Shown: positions 16,408-25,307 of the stretch, one piece after another | Layout: every line of letters starts with the position of its first letter | Position numbering within the stretch: position 1 is the first letter of the stretch | Assembly: GCF_900289045.1 (NCBI RefSeq) | Contig: NZ_LT985188.1 | Location: 248,001 to 312,000 of the forward strand | Direction: 5' to 3' | From: Micropruina glycogenica | Lineage (GTDB): Bacteria; Actinomycetota; Actinomycetes; Propionibacteriales; Propionibacteriaceae | DNA length: 64,000 nt | Program-made: the position numbers and the translations under genes | The notes under the pieces: generated by a model | What the model was told of the DNA's origin: nothing | Database searches by the model: none | Seen by the model: the letters and a program-made list of their open reading frames with translations, nothing else

Positions 16408-17295
16408 ATGAACACCGAACAGTACGAGCGAATGGGTCAGGGCCTGGGGTTTGTGGCCGCCCTCGACCAATCGGGTGGCAGCACGCCGGGTGCGCTGAAA
16501 CGGTACGGCATCGAACCCGACAGTTACTCGGGCGACGACGAGATGTTCGACCTGGTTCACGCCTACCGCACCCGCATCATCACCAGTTCGGCGTTCAGCG
16601 GCGACAAGATACTGGCGGCGATTCTGTTCGAGCAGACCATGAACCGCGACATCGACGGCATCGACGTGCCCGACTTTCTGTGGCACGTGAAGGGCGTGGT
16701 GCCGATTCTGAAGGTCGACAAGGGGCTGGCCGAGGCCGCCGACGGCGCACGGGTGATGAAGCCCATGCCCGAACTGGACGCACTGCTCGAACACGCCCTT
16801 TCCAAGCACGTGTTCGGCACCAAGATGCGCTCGTTCGTGCAGGCGGCCAACGAAGCCGGCATCGACGCGGTGCTCGATCAGCAGTTCGAGGTGGGCCGGC
16901 GCATTCTCGACGCCGGGCTGGTGCCGATTCTCGAACCCGAGGTCGACATCAAGGCCTCCGACAAGGCCGAGGCCGAGGCACTGGTCACCGAGGGCATTCT
17001 GAGCCGGCTGGGGTCGTTGCCGCAGGGGCAGCGGGTAATGCTGAAGCTGACCATTCCGAGCGATCCCGACCTGTACGCCGACCTGGTGGCCCACCCGAGC
17101 GTGCTACGCGTGGTGGCGTTGTCGGGCGGGTACAGCCGCGACGAGGCGAACCGGTTGCTGGCCCAGAACCACGGGGTGATCGCCAGCTTCAGCCGGGCGC
17201 TCACCGAGGGGTTGCGGGTCGATCAGAGCGACGCCCAGTTCGACGCCACGCTGGCCGCATCGATCGGGTCGATCTACGAGGCGTCCATCACTTGA
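16408..17295 (+). CDS. fda: Class I fructose-bisphosphate aldolase
   Basis: 295 residues from ATG 16408, with GAGAGGAGGAGCC just upstream. The whole length aligns by eye with the ~296-residue staphylococcal-type class I aldolase: GFVAALDQSGGSTPGALKRY, ILAAILFEQTMNRDIDG, KGVVPILKVDKGL, FGTKMRS, LVPILEPEVDI, and the Schiff-base Lys213 in MLKLTIPSDP followed by LSGGYSRDEAN. It cleaves fructose 1,6-bisphosphate to two triose phosphates in glycolysis/gluconeogenesis, cytoplasmic. Monocistronic. Intact, in contrast to its decayed neighbours on both sides. Confidence 0.96.
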   Translation: MNTEQYERMGQGLGFVAALDQSGGSTPGALKRYGIEPDSYSGDDEMFDLVHAYRTRIITSSAFSGDKILAAILFEQTMNRDIDGIDVPDFLWHVKGVVPILKVDKGLAEAADGARVMKPMPELDALLEHALSKHVFGTKMRSFVQAANEAGIDAVLDQQFEVGRRILDAGLVPILEPEVDIKASDKAEAEALVTEGILSRLGSLPQGQRVMLKLTIPSDPDLYADLVAHPSVLRVVALSGGYSRDEANRLLAQNHGVIASFSRALTEGLRVDQSDAQFDATLAASIGSIYEASIT

Positions 17296-17458
17296 ACCAG
17301 GGCCGGACGGTCGAACCTGCCTGATCTTCACGCCAACCAAAGCGATGTGTCGACCCGTGGGTGAGGAGGCACACACGGCGACGAACCTGGCGATCGACTC
17401 CCAGTTGGGTTGTTCCTTGACGGCTGTGGCATCCCTGGGCCGCCGGTCGCGTTCATCG

Positions 17459-17757
17459 TCAACGCAGGCCTGCCATTGGGGGTCCCGGCGGGGGAGGCTG
17501 GCCGAACAGTCGCTCGCGCTCGGCGGCCACCACCTGACGGGCCAACTCGGCCTCTGAGATGTCGACGGCGTCGGGTTGCTGCCCGCGGTGTCGCTGATGC
17601 GGGCGAAGTCGTCGAACAGGTGCTTTCTTGGCGGGCCAGGATCTCGGTGATGCGTTCGTCCACCCCGTCGTCGATCAGCAGCCGGTGCACCTGCACCGGC
17701 TCGAGCGTGGCCCATGCGCCGACGTTGCCTGCGCGCAGTGATGCTGCCTGAGTTCAG
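17459..17757 (-). pseudogene. SNF2 helicase C-terminal remnant
   Basis: Pieces in different minus-strand frames: VQVHRLLIDDGVDERITEIL, then HLFDDFARISDTA, then DISEAELARQVVAAERERLF ending at the stop 17459-17461. This is the last part of a SNF2-type ATPase (post-motif VI helix, then the lineage-typical DISEAELA tail). The helicase core is absent. An intact but different SNF2 protein is encoded at 48156-51356. No other gene is visible in 17296-17864. Confidence 0.72.
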
Positions 17758-17864
17758 AGGCAGGCGATGAACGCAACCGTAGGCAACGTCGCAGGTTCGA
17801 CGTGGCGCTCCGCCGGTGTCGCGTCACCGGGCTCTTCGGCACGTGCGCGATACTTCGGAACATC

Positions 17865-19292
17865 ATGACCGAAGAATCCAACACCTCGTCCGCAGACTCG
17901 ATCGGCGAAGCCCGACGATGGCTGGCCTTGCTGCAAGGGCAGGGCCAGACACCGCTCCTGTCCGGTTCGCGCTTCATCGAGCCGCGCCCGGCGCCGCGCC
18001 TGCTGCCCCGGCGCAACGACCGGGCCGCGTTCGTCGTCCGAGTCGACCTGGACGACGTGAAGCCCCCGATCTGGCGCCGGTTGCGGCTGGCCAGTGACCT
18101 GACGCTCGACGAACTGCATGAGGTGATGCAGACGGCGATGGGCTGGACCGATTCGCACCTGCATCACTTTCAGATGGGGCCTGACCAGAAGAACTTTCGC
18201 ATGCTGCCGTTTCTGACCCCCTTCGATCTGGAAGAGGGTGACGACGAGGGATTGTTGGAGGCCGACGTGCGGCTCGATGAGGTGATTGCGGCGCCGGGTC
18301 ATCGCCTGTTCTACGAGTACGACTTCGGCGATGGTTGGCACCACACCATCAAGCTCGAACGGGTCGAGCCGTGGCGCGACGACGACCCGGTCGCCCACTG
18401 CCTGACCGGACGCCGAGCCTGCCCGCCCGAAGACGTCGGCGGCCCCTGGGGCTACACCGAAGTGCTCGACGCTCTCAACGGCACGGTCGAGCCCGACAAC
18501 GCCGAGTGGATGGCCGAGAAGCTCGCGTGGATGCCGGACGGGTTCGACCCGGCAGCCTTCGATGTCGACCAGGTGAATGCGCTGCTGGACACGGGCTCGA
18601 TGCCCGACCTGTACGACTGGAGCCCCGAACTCGCCCTGCTGGTGGTGCGCACGATCTCGTCGCCCAGAGGGTTGCAGAGTCTGCTCAATCGGGCGCTGGC
18701 AGGGTGGGTCGAGCCCGAGCCCGAGCTGATCGCGGGTGCCGTGTCGAGGTATCAGCACTTCATGCGGCTGGTCGGCGGTGGGCTCAGGCTGACGGCTGCC
18801 GGCTATCTGCCACCCGCCGTGGTTGAGAGGTTGGTCGCCGACCTCGACCTGGAAATCGAGTTCGTCGGCAAAGGCAATCGCGAGGACTACACGATGCCCG
18901 TGTACCACCTGCGCGAGTCGGCCACGGCACTGGGCCTGGTGCGCAAGTCGAAGGGTGTGCTCAGCGTTACCAAGGCCGGGCAGAAGGTGGTCGACGATCC
19001 GGTGGGCCTGCTGAGCCACATTCGATCTCGGCTCCCTTTGGGCCGCGAGTTCGAGCGCGATGCAGGTCTGCTGGCTCTGCTCGTCACCGCGGCGGGGCAG
19101 AGTTGGCGGCAGCATCACGACGCCGCGACGCCCATCTACCGCGACCTGGGTTGGCACGACCCAGGTGGACGCCTCGACCTGGCCCTGTGGCACGGGTCAC
19201 GCCCAACCCTCAACGTGCTGGAACAGGCGACCGGCCGATGGGGCACCCCTGAAGAGAAGGCGACCATCGCACGGCTACTCCTTCGCCGCTGA
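17865..19292 (+). CDS. Plasmid pRiA4b ORF-3 family protein
   Basis: 475 residues from ATG 17865. Residues ~50-240 carry the pRiA4b ORF-3 domain: VVRVDLDDVKPPIWRRLRLA, LHEVMQTAMGWTDSHLHHF, LFYEYDFGDGWHHTIKLERV, CPPEDVGGPWGYTEVLDAL. The other half (DWSPELALLVVRT..., AVVERLVADLDLEIEFVGKG, LGLVRKSKGVLSVTKAG) is helical and may be a winged-helix-type extension. Function unknown; the family is found on plasmids and chromosomes. The start was chosen since similarity begins downstream and the first 21 codons of the longer frame are not family-like. Convergent with the next gene, 8 bp apart. Confidence 0.88.
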   Translation: MTEESNTSSADSIGEARRWLALLQGQGQTPLLSGSRFIEPRPAPRLLPRRNDRAAFVVRVDLDDVKPPIWRRLRLASDLTLDELHEVMQTAMGWTDSHLHHFQMGPDQKNFRMLPFLTPFDLEEGDDEGLLEADVRLDEVIAAPGHRLFYEYDFGDGWHHTIKLERVEPWRDDDPVAHCLTGRRACPPEDVGGPWGYTEVLDALNGTVEPDNAEWMAEKLAWMPDGFDPAAFDVDQVNALLDTGSMPDLYDWSPELALLVVRTISSPRGLQSLLNRALAGWVEPEPELIAGAVSRYQHFMRLVGGGLRLTAAGYLPPAVVERLVADLDLEIEFVGKGNREDYTMPVYHLRESATALGLVRKSKGVLSVTKAGQKVVDDPVGLLSHIRSRLPLGREFERDAGLLALLVTAAGQSWRQHHDAATPIYRDLGWHDPGGRLDLALWHGSRPTLNVLEQATGRWGTPEEKATIARLLLRR

Positions 19293-19300
19293 TCGTCGAC

Positions 19301-20092
19301 CTACACCCAACCCCAGTGCCGGCGCTGCGCGTCGACCGCCCAGGCAGAGATCAGGGTGTAGTCGGCTGTCGCGAGCAGGGGCGTCCGGCCGGTGTCGAGC
19401 AGGTCGCGGACGGCGGCTTCGAGCCGTCCGATCTCGCGCGACACCTCGTCGCGGGGCACCTCGCCGCGCTTCACGGCCAGCACCTGCTCACGTTCGCGGG
19501 TCGGCATCGGCAACGTGAGGGTGCCGGTGCCGGCGATCTCGTAGCCCTGATGGGCCAGTCGTAGGGCGTGGCTGCCGTACTTGACGTCCCAGCCGTACTT
19601 GACGATCAGTTCGGGACGGTTGGGAACGTTGCGTTTCGACTGTCCGAGCATGCGCTCGTGCTGGCTGCGCATGTAGCCGAGAAAGCGTTCGACGGCCAGG
19701 CGCGACAGGAACGACGTCCGCAGAGCTCGCAGTTCTTCACCGAGTGGCGTCAGCACCACCAGTGACTGCTCGGGTGCGAACAGGGGCAGCATCACCGTCG
19801 GATTGCCCTTGATCGCCAGCCGCAGGTACTTCTGCAGGCTGTACATGACCAGATCGGTGTCGCCCGGCCCACTGCGGACGCCCTCGGGCTGGGTGCGCCA
19901 GATGTAGTCGTCGCGGTGTCGCTCGACGCCCAGCAGGTACTCGGGAGGTTCGATGTAGACGCCCATCTCGTCGTGGTCGTCGGTGCCCTCGATGGCGATG
20001 CCGTGCACGCCGCTGCCCACCACGCTACGAAGAATCTCGTTTGGCATCGCGATCTCGCGGTCGCCGTATTCGACGTTGTCGCGCCTGGTCAT
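19301..20092 (-). CDS. RlaP-like nucleotidyltransferase
   Basis: 263 residues. VGSGVHGIAIEGTDDHDEMG is the polymerase-beta nucleotidyltransferase signature (GS-x10-D-x-D/E). It is followed by YSLQKYLRLAIKGNPTVMLP and YGSHALRLAHQGYEI, typical of the RlaP/YcgL-like family, some members of which occur in RNA-repair gene sets. The G-S and acidic residues look intact, so activity is likely; substrate is unknown. No RNA ligase is adjacent. ATG 20092 is the only good start. Confidence 0.85.
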   Translation of the reverse strand: MTRRDNVEYGDREIAMPNEILRSVVGSGVHGIAIEGTDDHDEMGVYIEPPEYLLGVERHRDDYIWRTQPEGVRSGPGDTDLVMYSLQKYLRLAIKGNPTVMLPLFAPEQSLVVLTPLGEELRALRTSFLSRLAVERFLGYMRSQHERMLGQSKRNVPNRPELIVKYGWDVKYGSHALRLAHQGYEIAGTGTLTLPMPTREREQVLAVKRGEVPRDEVSREIGRLEAAVRDLLDTGRTPLLATADYTLISAWAVDAQRRHWGWV

Positions 20093-20173
20093 GGGGGCAG
20101 GGTACTGGCGTGGCGTTGAATCAAGACGCGTTGAAGCAGGGCGCGATTGGTCAGCGAAGTCAGGGGCGAGGAG

Positions 20174-20599
20174 TCAGGGCGCGAGCAGCGCGTCGATGCG
20201 GGCCTTGAGCACAGGCTCGGGTTGGGCGCCGACCAGGCGCGCCACGGGCCTGCCGTCACGCAGCATCACGAGGGTGGGAATGCTGCTGGCGTCGAAGCGC
20301 TGGGCGATACGGCGGTTGTCGTCGACGTTGACCTTGACCACCTTCACCCGTCCGGCGTAGTGCGTGGCGAGGCGTTCCAGTACGGGGGCGACCTGACGGC
20401 ACGGGCCGCACCAGGGCGCCCACAGATCGACGAGCACCAGTTGGCCGGTCTCGGTGGCGGCGGTGAAATCGTCATCGCCGGCGTCCACCAGCCAGGGCAG
20501 GGAGGTGTGACACGAGGCGCATTGGGCACGCCCTTTGCCGGCCACGGGAACGCGATTCTTGGTGCCGCACGACGGGCAGGCGACCACACGGGCACTCAT
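20174..20599 (-). CDS. trxC: Thioredoxin 2 (TrxC-type with zinc ribbon)
   Basis: 141 residues. The N-terminal zinc ribbon (CPSCGTKN ... CASCHTSLPW, two CxxC pairs) precedes a thioredoxin fold with active site WAPWCGPCRQVAPVLE and the cis-Pro loop SIPTLVMLRDG. It reduces protein disulfides in the cytoplasm; TrxC-type proteins are linked with oxidative stress. ATG 20599 is preferred to GTG 20608 because MSARVVACPSCG is the usual beginning. Standalone gene. Confidence 0.95.
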   Translation of the reverse strand: MSARVVACPSCGTKNRVPVAGKGRAQCASCHTSLPWLVDAGDDDFTAATETGQLVLVDLWAPWCGPCRQVAPVLERLATHYAGRVKVVKVNVDDNRRIAQRFDASSIPTLVMLRDGRPVARLVGAQPEPVLKARIDALLAP

Positions 20600-20734
20600 G
20601 CAGACCACGATAGCCCCGACCAGTGGGTGTCCCGATTCGGCGTCGTCTGCGATCCGGTCGTCGTCGAGACCTCACTGCACTCGTCATCACTTCACTTGTC
20701 AGGGCGGCATCGGGGCACCCCGTCATCCCCGGCC

Positions 20735-21068
20735 TCGCCCCAAGCCGGTCATTCCCGGCCTCGCTCCTGCCATCCCGGCGGATGCCGGGATCTCGTGCCG
20801 GCTTCAGCTCGTTTGGGGTCAGCTCGTCGACCCCGCTGCGACCGGCCTCACCCCACGGTCATCTCGGCGGGTGCCGGGATCTCGCTGTCGTCTTCGGGGC
20901 CTTCACCGTGCCCACCAGACCGGGGTCCGCCTGACTCCACGCCCGGTCGTCCCGGCGAATGCCGGGATCTCAGGGGCTGGCGAGTCTTGCGTCATTCCGG
21001 CGGATGCCGGGACCTCTCTGCGGCTGGCGACCTTTCCGTCAACACGGCGAATGCCGGGTCTGGTTCCG
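20735..21068. repeat. Cluster of REP-like hairpins
   Basis: At least five copies of the ATYCCGGC-N4-GCCGGRAT hairpin lie within 300 bp, e.g. 20772-20791 (perfect), 20861-20880, 20950-20967, 20994-21011 and a degenerate one near 21036. Neighbouring copies share the GATCTC that follows the stem. No coding sequence supported in 20600-21073. Confidence 0.8.
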
Positions 21069-21163
21069 CGGAGTGTCCGTGGCCATGAAAAAGTCCCCAC
21101 TGGTGGCCAGGTGGTGGTCTCCGTTGGTGGCCAGTTAGAAGTCCCCACTGTTCGTGTCGTGTC

Positions 21164-22792
21164 GTGACCGACTCTGAGGCCCTGCGTGGTGAGGGTGGCG
21201 GTGCCAACCAGTCACCGAGCACCACGCAGGGGTTTCCATTGAAGAACGCGAAGGAACGTATGGACGTGATTGCTGCCTACCGAGATGTGGGCACGTATCG
21301 AGGGGCGGCCGCGGTGTGCGGCACGACCCATAAGACAGTGAGGCGGATCATCGAGGCTCACCAGGCCGCGACCGAGGGGGTCGTGCCGGTGGCAGTGGTG
21401 CGGCCGCGCAACTATGACCAGGTGATCGAACTGGTCGCTGACAGGGTGAAGTCGACCAGTGGCCGGGTCAGCGCGAAGCGGTTGTTGCCGGCTGCCCGGG
21501 CAGCCGGTTATGCCGGGTCGGACCGCAACTTCCGACGCCTTGTCGCAACCGTGAAAAAGCAGTGGCGCCATGATCAGGCACGGGCGGGTGGCCGGCGGCC
21601 GGCGGTGTGGTCGCCGGGTGAGGTGCTGGCGATCGATTGGGGTGAGGAGGTGTTGGCGGGCCGCAAGCTGCTCGTGTTCTGCGCCGTGCTGGGCTGGTCA
21701 CGGTTCCGGTTCGTCCGGTTCGCCACCGACCAGCAGCTGGCGACCACGCTGGGCATGCTCGCCGAATGCTTCGAGGTCCTCAGTGGTGTTCCCAAGACAG
21801 TGCTGGCCGACCGGATGGGGTGTTTGAAGGGCGGTGTGGTGGCGAACGTGGTGGTGCCCAGCCCGGACTATGTCCGCTTCGCGACCCATTACCGGTTCCG
21901 GCCCGATTTCTGCCATGCGGCCGATCCGGAGTCGAAGGGGATCGTGGAACGACTGGTCGGCTATGCCAAACAGGACCTGCTGGTGCCACTCGAACTCGAC
22001 GACGACCCCTGGGTCGACGGGATCGCCGGACTCAACGTGCGCGCGCACGCGTGGTGTGAGGAGGTGAACGCGGCGCTGCATTCCGAAATCCAGGCTGTCC
22101 CGGCCGAGCGGCTCGCTGCTGAGGCCGAGGTGCTGGGTGAGTTGCCGTCGCTGCGGCTGGAGATCGGTCCGAAACCTGTCAGCCGTAAGGTCGACAAGCT
22201 GTCCTGCATCCGGTTCGGCTCGGCCCGCTACTCGGTGCCCAACCAGTTGATCGGCACCACCGTCACCGTGATGGTTGATGAGCGTGACCGGATGCTGCGG
22301 GTGATCGAACCCGTCACCGGCCAGATTCACGCCGAGCATGCCCTGGTGGCGCCGGGTGAGACCAGCATCGTCGATGCCCACTACGGCCGGCCCCGACCTG
22401 AGACGCCACGCCGGGCGGCGCGGGCCAAGACACCAGCAGAGCGGGAGTTCCTCGCCCTGGGGCCGGTCGCGCAACGGTTCCTGACCGGGGCCGCCGCGGC
22501 CGGGGTGACCAAGCTGGGCAGCGAGATCAACGAGATCCTGATGCTGGCTGCCGCGCACGGCACCGACGCGTTGCTGGCAGCCCTGGAACGGGCAGTGAGG
22601 TTCAGCCGGTGGCGAGCAGCCGATGTGCGCTCCATCCTGGCCACCAACGGATATGCACCCCACCCCACCCCGGCCGGTGCAGCGTTCACTTCCGCGGTGG
22701 TGCTCACCCTGCCGTCGGTGCCGACCCGGTCGCTGGCCGACTACGCCCTGCAACCAGCCATCGAGGGCAACGAGGGTGGTGAGGTGTCATGA
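21164..22792 (+). CDS. istA: IS21 transposase IstA
   Basis: 542 residues from GTG 21164; TTG 21239 (LKNAKERMDVIAAYRDVGTY) is an alternative start close to typical IstA beginnings. N-terminal HTH (GTYRGAAAVCGTTHKTVRRI), then the DDE integrase core: VLAIDWGEEVLAG, VLADRMG, and PESKGIVERLVGYAKQD for the Glu, followed by a C-terminal beta domain. It cuts and joins the element ends with IstB. Its stop overlaps the istB start (ATGA). Confidence 0.95.
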   Translation: MTDSEALRGEGGGANQSPSTTQGFPLKNAKERMDVIAAYRDVGTYRGAAAVCGTTHKTVRRIIEAHQAATEGVVPVAVVRPRNYDQVIELVADRVKSTSGRVSAKRLLPAARAAGYAGSDRNFRRLVATVKKQWRHDQARAGGRRPAVWSPGEVLAIDWGEEVLAGRKLLVFCAVLGWSRFRFVRFATDQQLATTLGMLAECFEVLSGVPKTVLADRMGCLKGGVVANVVVPSPDYVRFATHYRFRPDFCHAADPESKGIVERLVGYAKQDLLVPLELDDDPWVDGIAGLNVRAHAWCEEVNAALHSEIQAVPAERLAAEAEVLGELPSLRLEIGPKPVSRKVDKLSCIRFGSARYSVPNQLIGTTVTVMVDERDRMLRVIEPVTGQIHAEHALVAPGETSIVDAHYGRPRPETPRRAARAKTPAEREFLALGPVAQRFLTGAAAAGVTKLGSEINEILMLAAAHGTDALLAALERAVRFSRWRAADVRSILATNGYAPHPTPAGAAFTSAVVLTLPSVPTRSLADYALQPAIEGNEGGEVS

Positions 22793-23565
22793 CCGCGATC
22801 ATCCCGCCGCTGCCCGCCGACCTCAACGACGGGCTGAAACGGTTGAAGATGGCCGCCATGCGCCAGCTGGCACCCGAGCTGCTGATCACCGCCAAAACGC
22901 AACGCTGGAACCCTGAGGAGTTCCTGCGCACCCTGATCGAGGCCGAGATCGCTTCCCGCGACGCCTCCAACATCCGCACCCGGATGCGGCAGGCCAGTTT
23001 CCCAGTCACCAAGACCCTCGACGAGTTCGACATCGCCGCCTCCTCCATCCCGCCGGCCACCTTCGACTACCTCGCATCCTTGGAGTGGATCCGGGCCGCC
23101 GAGAACGTCTGCCTGATCGGGCCCGCCGGCACCGGCAAGTCCCACACCCTGATCGGGCTGGGCATCGCCGCCGTCGAACACGGCCACCGGGTCCGCTACT
23201 TCACCGCCGCCGAACTCGTCGAAACCCTCTACCGCGGACTCGCCGACAACTCCGTCGGGAAACTCATCGACAGCCTGCTCCGCAACGACCTGGTCCTGGT
23301 CGATGAACTCGGCTTCGCGCCGCTGGACGACACCGGAGCCCAACTCCTGTTCCGGTTCGTCGCCGCCAGCTACGAACGCCGATCCCTCGGCATCGCCTCC
23401 CACTGGCCCTTCGAATCCTGGGGACGATTCCTCCCCGAACACACCACCGCCGTCAGCATGCTCGACCGACTCCTCCACCACTGCCACACCGTCGTCACCA
23501 ACGGCGATAGCTACCGCATGCGACAAGCCCGAACCACAGGAGGCACCAGACCCAAAACCAGCTGA
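22789..23565 (+). CDS. istB: IS21 helper ATPase IstB
   Basis: 258 residues. AAA+ ATPase with Walker A LIGPAGTGKSHT, Walker B LVLVDELGF and the IstB tail GIASHWPFESWGRFLPEHT ... LDRLLHHCHTVVTNG. It oligomerises on DNA and activates IstA for target capture. Translationally coupled to istA. Intact, so the element may be active. Confidence 0.95.
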   Translation: MTAIIPPLPADLNDGLKRLKMAAMRQLAPELLITAKTQRWNPEEFLRTLIEAEIASRDASNIRTRMRQASFPVTKTLDEFDIAASSIPPATFDYLASLEWIRAAENVCLIGPAGTGKSHTLIGLGIAAVEHGHRVRYFTAAELVETLYRGLADNSVGKLIDSLLRNDLVLVDELGFAPLDDTGAQLLFRFVAASYERRSLGIASHWPFESWGRFLPEHTTAVSMLDRLLHHCHTVVTNGDSYRMRQARTTGGTRPKTS

Positions 23566-23630
23566 CAACGACCCGAACAGTGGGGACTTTCAAATGGCCA
23601 CCAACGGGGACCGCAACCTGGCCATTGACA

Positions 23631-23733
23631 CGGAGCGGTGGCGCCCCTGTCCCGCCCTTGCGGGACTGCTCGGCTAGCGCCTCGCAGTGCGCAAACGCCC
23701 GACCACGCCCTGACAGGGGCGCCGCCACTCCGC
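23631..23733. repeat. 104-bp structured repeat, copy 2 (interrupted by IS21)
   Basis: Starts directly at the IS21 target duplication. Left arm CGGAGCGGTGGCGCCCCTGT pairs with right arm ACAGGGGCGCCGCCACTCCG except one C-A mismatch and one G-U type pair. The sequence left of the IS (GTTCCGCGGAG) matches the left flank of copy 1, so the insertion split this repeat at its outer edge. Confidence 0.85.
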
Positions 23734-23793
23734 TTCAACCGAGCGTTTCGATGGCGTGCGCGGTCTCGACAAGCTCGTCCAACCGATCACGTC

Positions 23794-23813
23794 ATCCCGG
23801 CGGATGCCGGGAT
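23794..23813. repeat. REP-like hairpin
   Basis: ATCCCGGC-GGAT-GCCGGGAT, perfect 8-bp stem. A GTCTCGACAAGCTCG repeat lies about 25 bp before it. Confidence 0.75.
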
Positions 23814-23833
23814 CTCCGAACTAGCAGGCCGGG

Positions 23834-23891
23834 TTATCCACAGTGAAAAATAGCACCAAATCAGCTTGTGGATAACTGCACACATGTTCGA
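23834..23891. promoter_or_regulatory. Inverted DnaA-box pair and possible SOS half-site upstream of DUF222/HNH gene
   Basis: TTATCCACA at 23834-23842 and its exact complement TGTGGATAA at 23867-23875 form a pair of perfect DnaA boxes, 24 nt apart and AT-richer between. Next comes CTGCAC-ACAT-GTTCGA (23876-23891): the right half matches the mycobacterial LexA site half GTTCGA, the left half only partly. They lie 33 bp upstream of ATG 23924, so could regulate the HNH gene. Function is inferred. Confidence 0.55.
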
Positions 23892-23923
23892 AACTGTCAG
23901 AGCCGGTCGGTAGCGTTGCTGGC

Positions 23924-25267
23924 ATGGAGTTGACCTTCGAGCAGCTGGATGATGCGGCCCTGGTGGCTGTGATCGATGCTGCCGTGTCGGCTCTGACCGA
24001 TGACCGGGTCCGGTTGCAGAACGGTCAGCAGCGGCTGCAACTGTTGGTTGATGCGGTGCGGTTGGATGCCCGGTTGTCGGCGTGGCGGTCGGCGTTGGCG
24101 GCCGAGGTGGAACAGTCCGGGGTGGCGGTGGCCGAGCATGGCACCTCCACCGTCACCTGGCTGGCCGACGCGGTGTGCATGACGCGTCGTGCGGCGGGCC
24201 GGTTGGTGATCGAGGGGCAACGACTGACCCGGTTCCCGACCGTCGCAGCCGCCGCTGCCGAAGGGTGCGTGCTGCCCGAACAGGCCCAGGCGATCACGCA
24301 GGTGCTGGACGGGCTGCCCACCGATTTCGACACCGGCCAGTTGCGGCAGGCCGAAGAGCTGATGGTGGGTTTCGCCGACACCCACAACGCCCACGACCTG
24401 CGCAGCCTGTCGCGCTACCTGGTGGAGGTGCTCGACCCCGACACGGTCGAGGCGCGGGAAGCGGCCCGGTTGGAACGCGACCTGCGCGCAGCCCGGCACA
24501 ATCGACACCTGACGTTTGCTCATGATCATCATGGGTCGGTGCGCATCAGGGGCAGCCTGCCGGTGGCCGATGCGGAGCCGTTCATCAAACTGATCGCCAG
24601 CTATCAGGCCCAAGCATCCCGCGCGCTGGACAGGCTCGACCCGCTCGCGCCGAACCTCACGCCCGCGCAACGCCGCGCCGACGCGCTGATGGCGCTGGTC
24701 GATCGGCACCTGGCCAACGCGCTCGCCCCGAGTCATGGTGGTGACCGGCCCCGGGTCGTGGTCACGTTGAGTTACGACGTGATGGTGAAGACCGCCACCG
24801 ACGCCGGGCTGCTCAGGGGTGAACTGATCGGCACCGGTGAGCCGATCTCCCCGTCCACGCTGCGGCAGTTGTTGTGTGATGCCGACGTCATGCCCGCCGT
24901 GCTCGGGTCAGCTTCGCAGGTGCTCGATGTCGGACGTTCGCAACGACTCGTCACGGCCCCGATTCGGGCGGCGCTTGAGATTCGCGATCAAGGTTGTGTG
25001 TTTCCGGGCTGCGACAAGCAGCCGACCGGCTGCCACGCGCACCACATCGTGCCCTGGTGGGCCGGGGGAATCACCGCCCTACATAACCTGGTACTCGTCT
25101 GCCCCCACCACCACGGCATCGTCGAACCCAGCCACAACCCCACAGCAGACCGCTGGCAAGTACGACTACCAGCGAACGGCCCGGCCCACGTCATCCCACC
25201 CCGACGCGTCGACCCCCAACAAACACCACGAATCCACAACCGATTCACCGCACCCATGCGCACCTGA
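23924..25267 (+). CDS. DUF222 / HNH endonuclease (13E12-repeat family)
   Basis: 447 residues. Residues ~20-340 form the DUF222 region (WLADAVCMTRRAAGRLV, VLPEQAQAITQVLDGLP, ARHNRHLTFAHDHHGSVRI). The C-terminus is an HNH nuclease: IRDQGCVFPGCDKQPTGCHA, HHIVPWWAGGITALHNLVLV and CPHHHGIVEPS with the His-Asn-His and two Cys pairs intact. Members are abundant in actinomycetes, often multicopy, of unclear role; selfish homing or DNA-processing activities have been suggested. Intact and full length. Upstream region has DnaA-type boxes; downstream lies a hairpin repeat. Confidence 0.93.
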   Translation: MELTFEQLDDAALVAVIDAAVSALTDDRVRLQNGQQRLQLLVDAVRLDARLSAWRSALAAEVEQSGVAVAEHGTSTVTWLADAVCMTRRAAGRLVIEGQRLTRFPTVAAAAAEGCVLPEQAQAITQVLDGLPTDFDTGQLRQAEELMVGFADTHNAHDLRSLSRYLVEVLDPDTVEAREAARLERDLRAARHNRHLTFAHDHHGSVRIRGSLPVADAEPFIKLIASYQAQASRALDRLDPLAPNLTPAQRRADALMALVDRHLANALAPSHGGDRPRVVVTLSYDVMVKTATDAGLLRGELIGTGEPISPSTLRQLLCDADVMPAVLGSASQVLDVGRSQRLVTAPIRAALEIRDQGCVFPGCDKQPTGCHAHHIVPWWAGGITALHNLVLVCPHHHGIVEPSHNPTADRWQVRLPANGPAHVIPPRRVDPQQTPRIHNRFTAPMRT

Positions 25268-25307
25268 CGGGTGTGGCACTCGGTGAACGACTGCCGTGAG
25301 CGAACCG

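Larger units (their letters stand above)
21074..23630 (+). mobile_element. IS21-family insertion sequence, intact
   Basis: 2557 bp. The left end TGTCCGTGGCCATG and right end (reverse complement) TGTCAATGGCCAGG begin with TGTC; both carry repeated GTCCCC(A/G)(C/T)TG and GGTGGCCA boxes, the multiple terminal repeats typical of IS21. Both ends are flanked by CGGAG (21069-21073 and 23631-23635), a 5-bp target duplication. Encodes istA and istB, both full length. It sits at the outer edge of the 104-bp structured repeat. Confidence 0.9.

Noticed and set aside
17754-19193. 479-codon minus-strand frame
   Set aside because: Antisense shadow of the pRiA4b ORF-3 gene; low-complexity composition with no family resemblance.
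23495-23738. Recurring small ORFs (KRSGGAPVRAWSGVCALRGA type)
   Set aside because: They appear only inside the 104-bp repeat copies (also at 15.9 and 55.6 kb) and follow the DNA repeat; the arms' pairing rather than the frame seems constrained.
23834-23875. Replication origin
   Set aside because: Only two DnaA boxes, no dnaA/dnaN/parAB genes and no AT-rich unwinding region; more likely regulatory.
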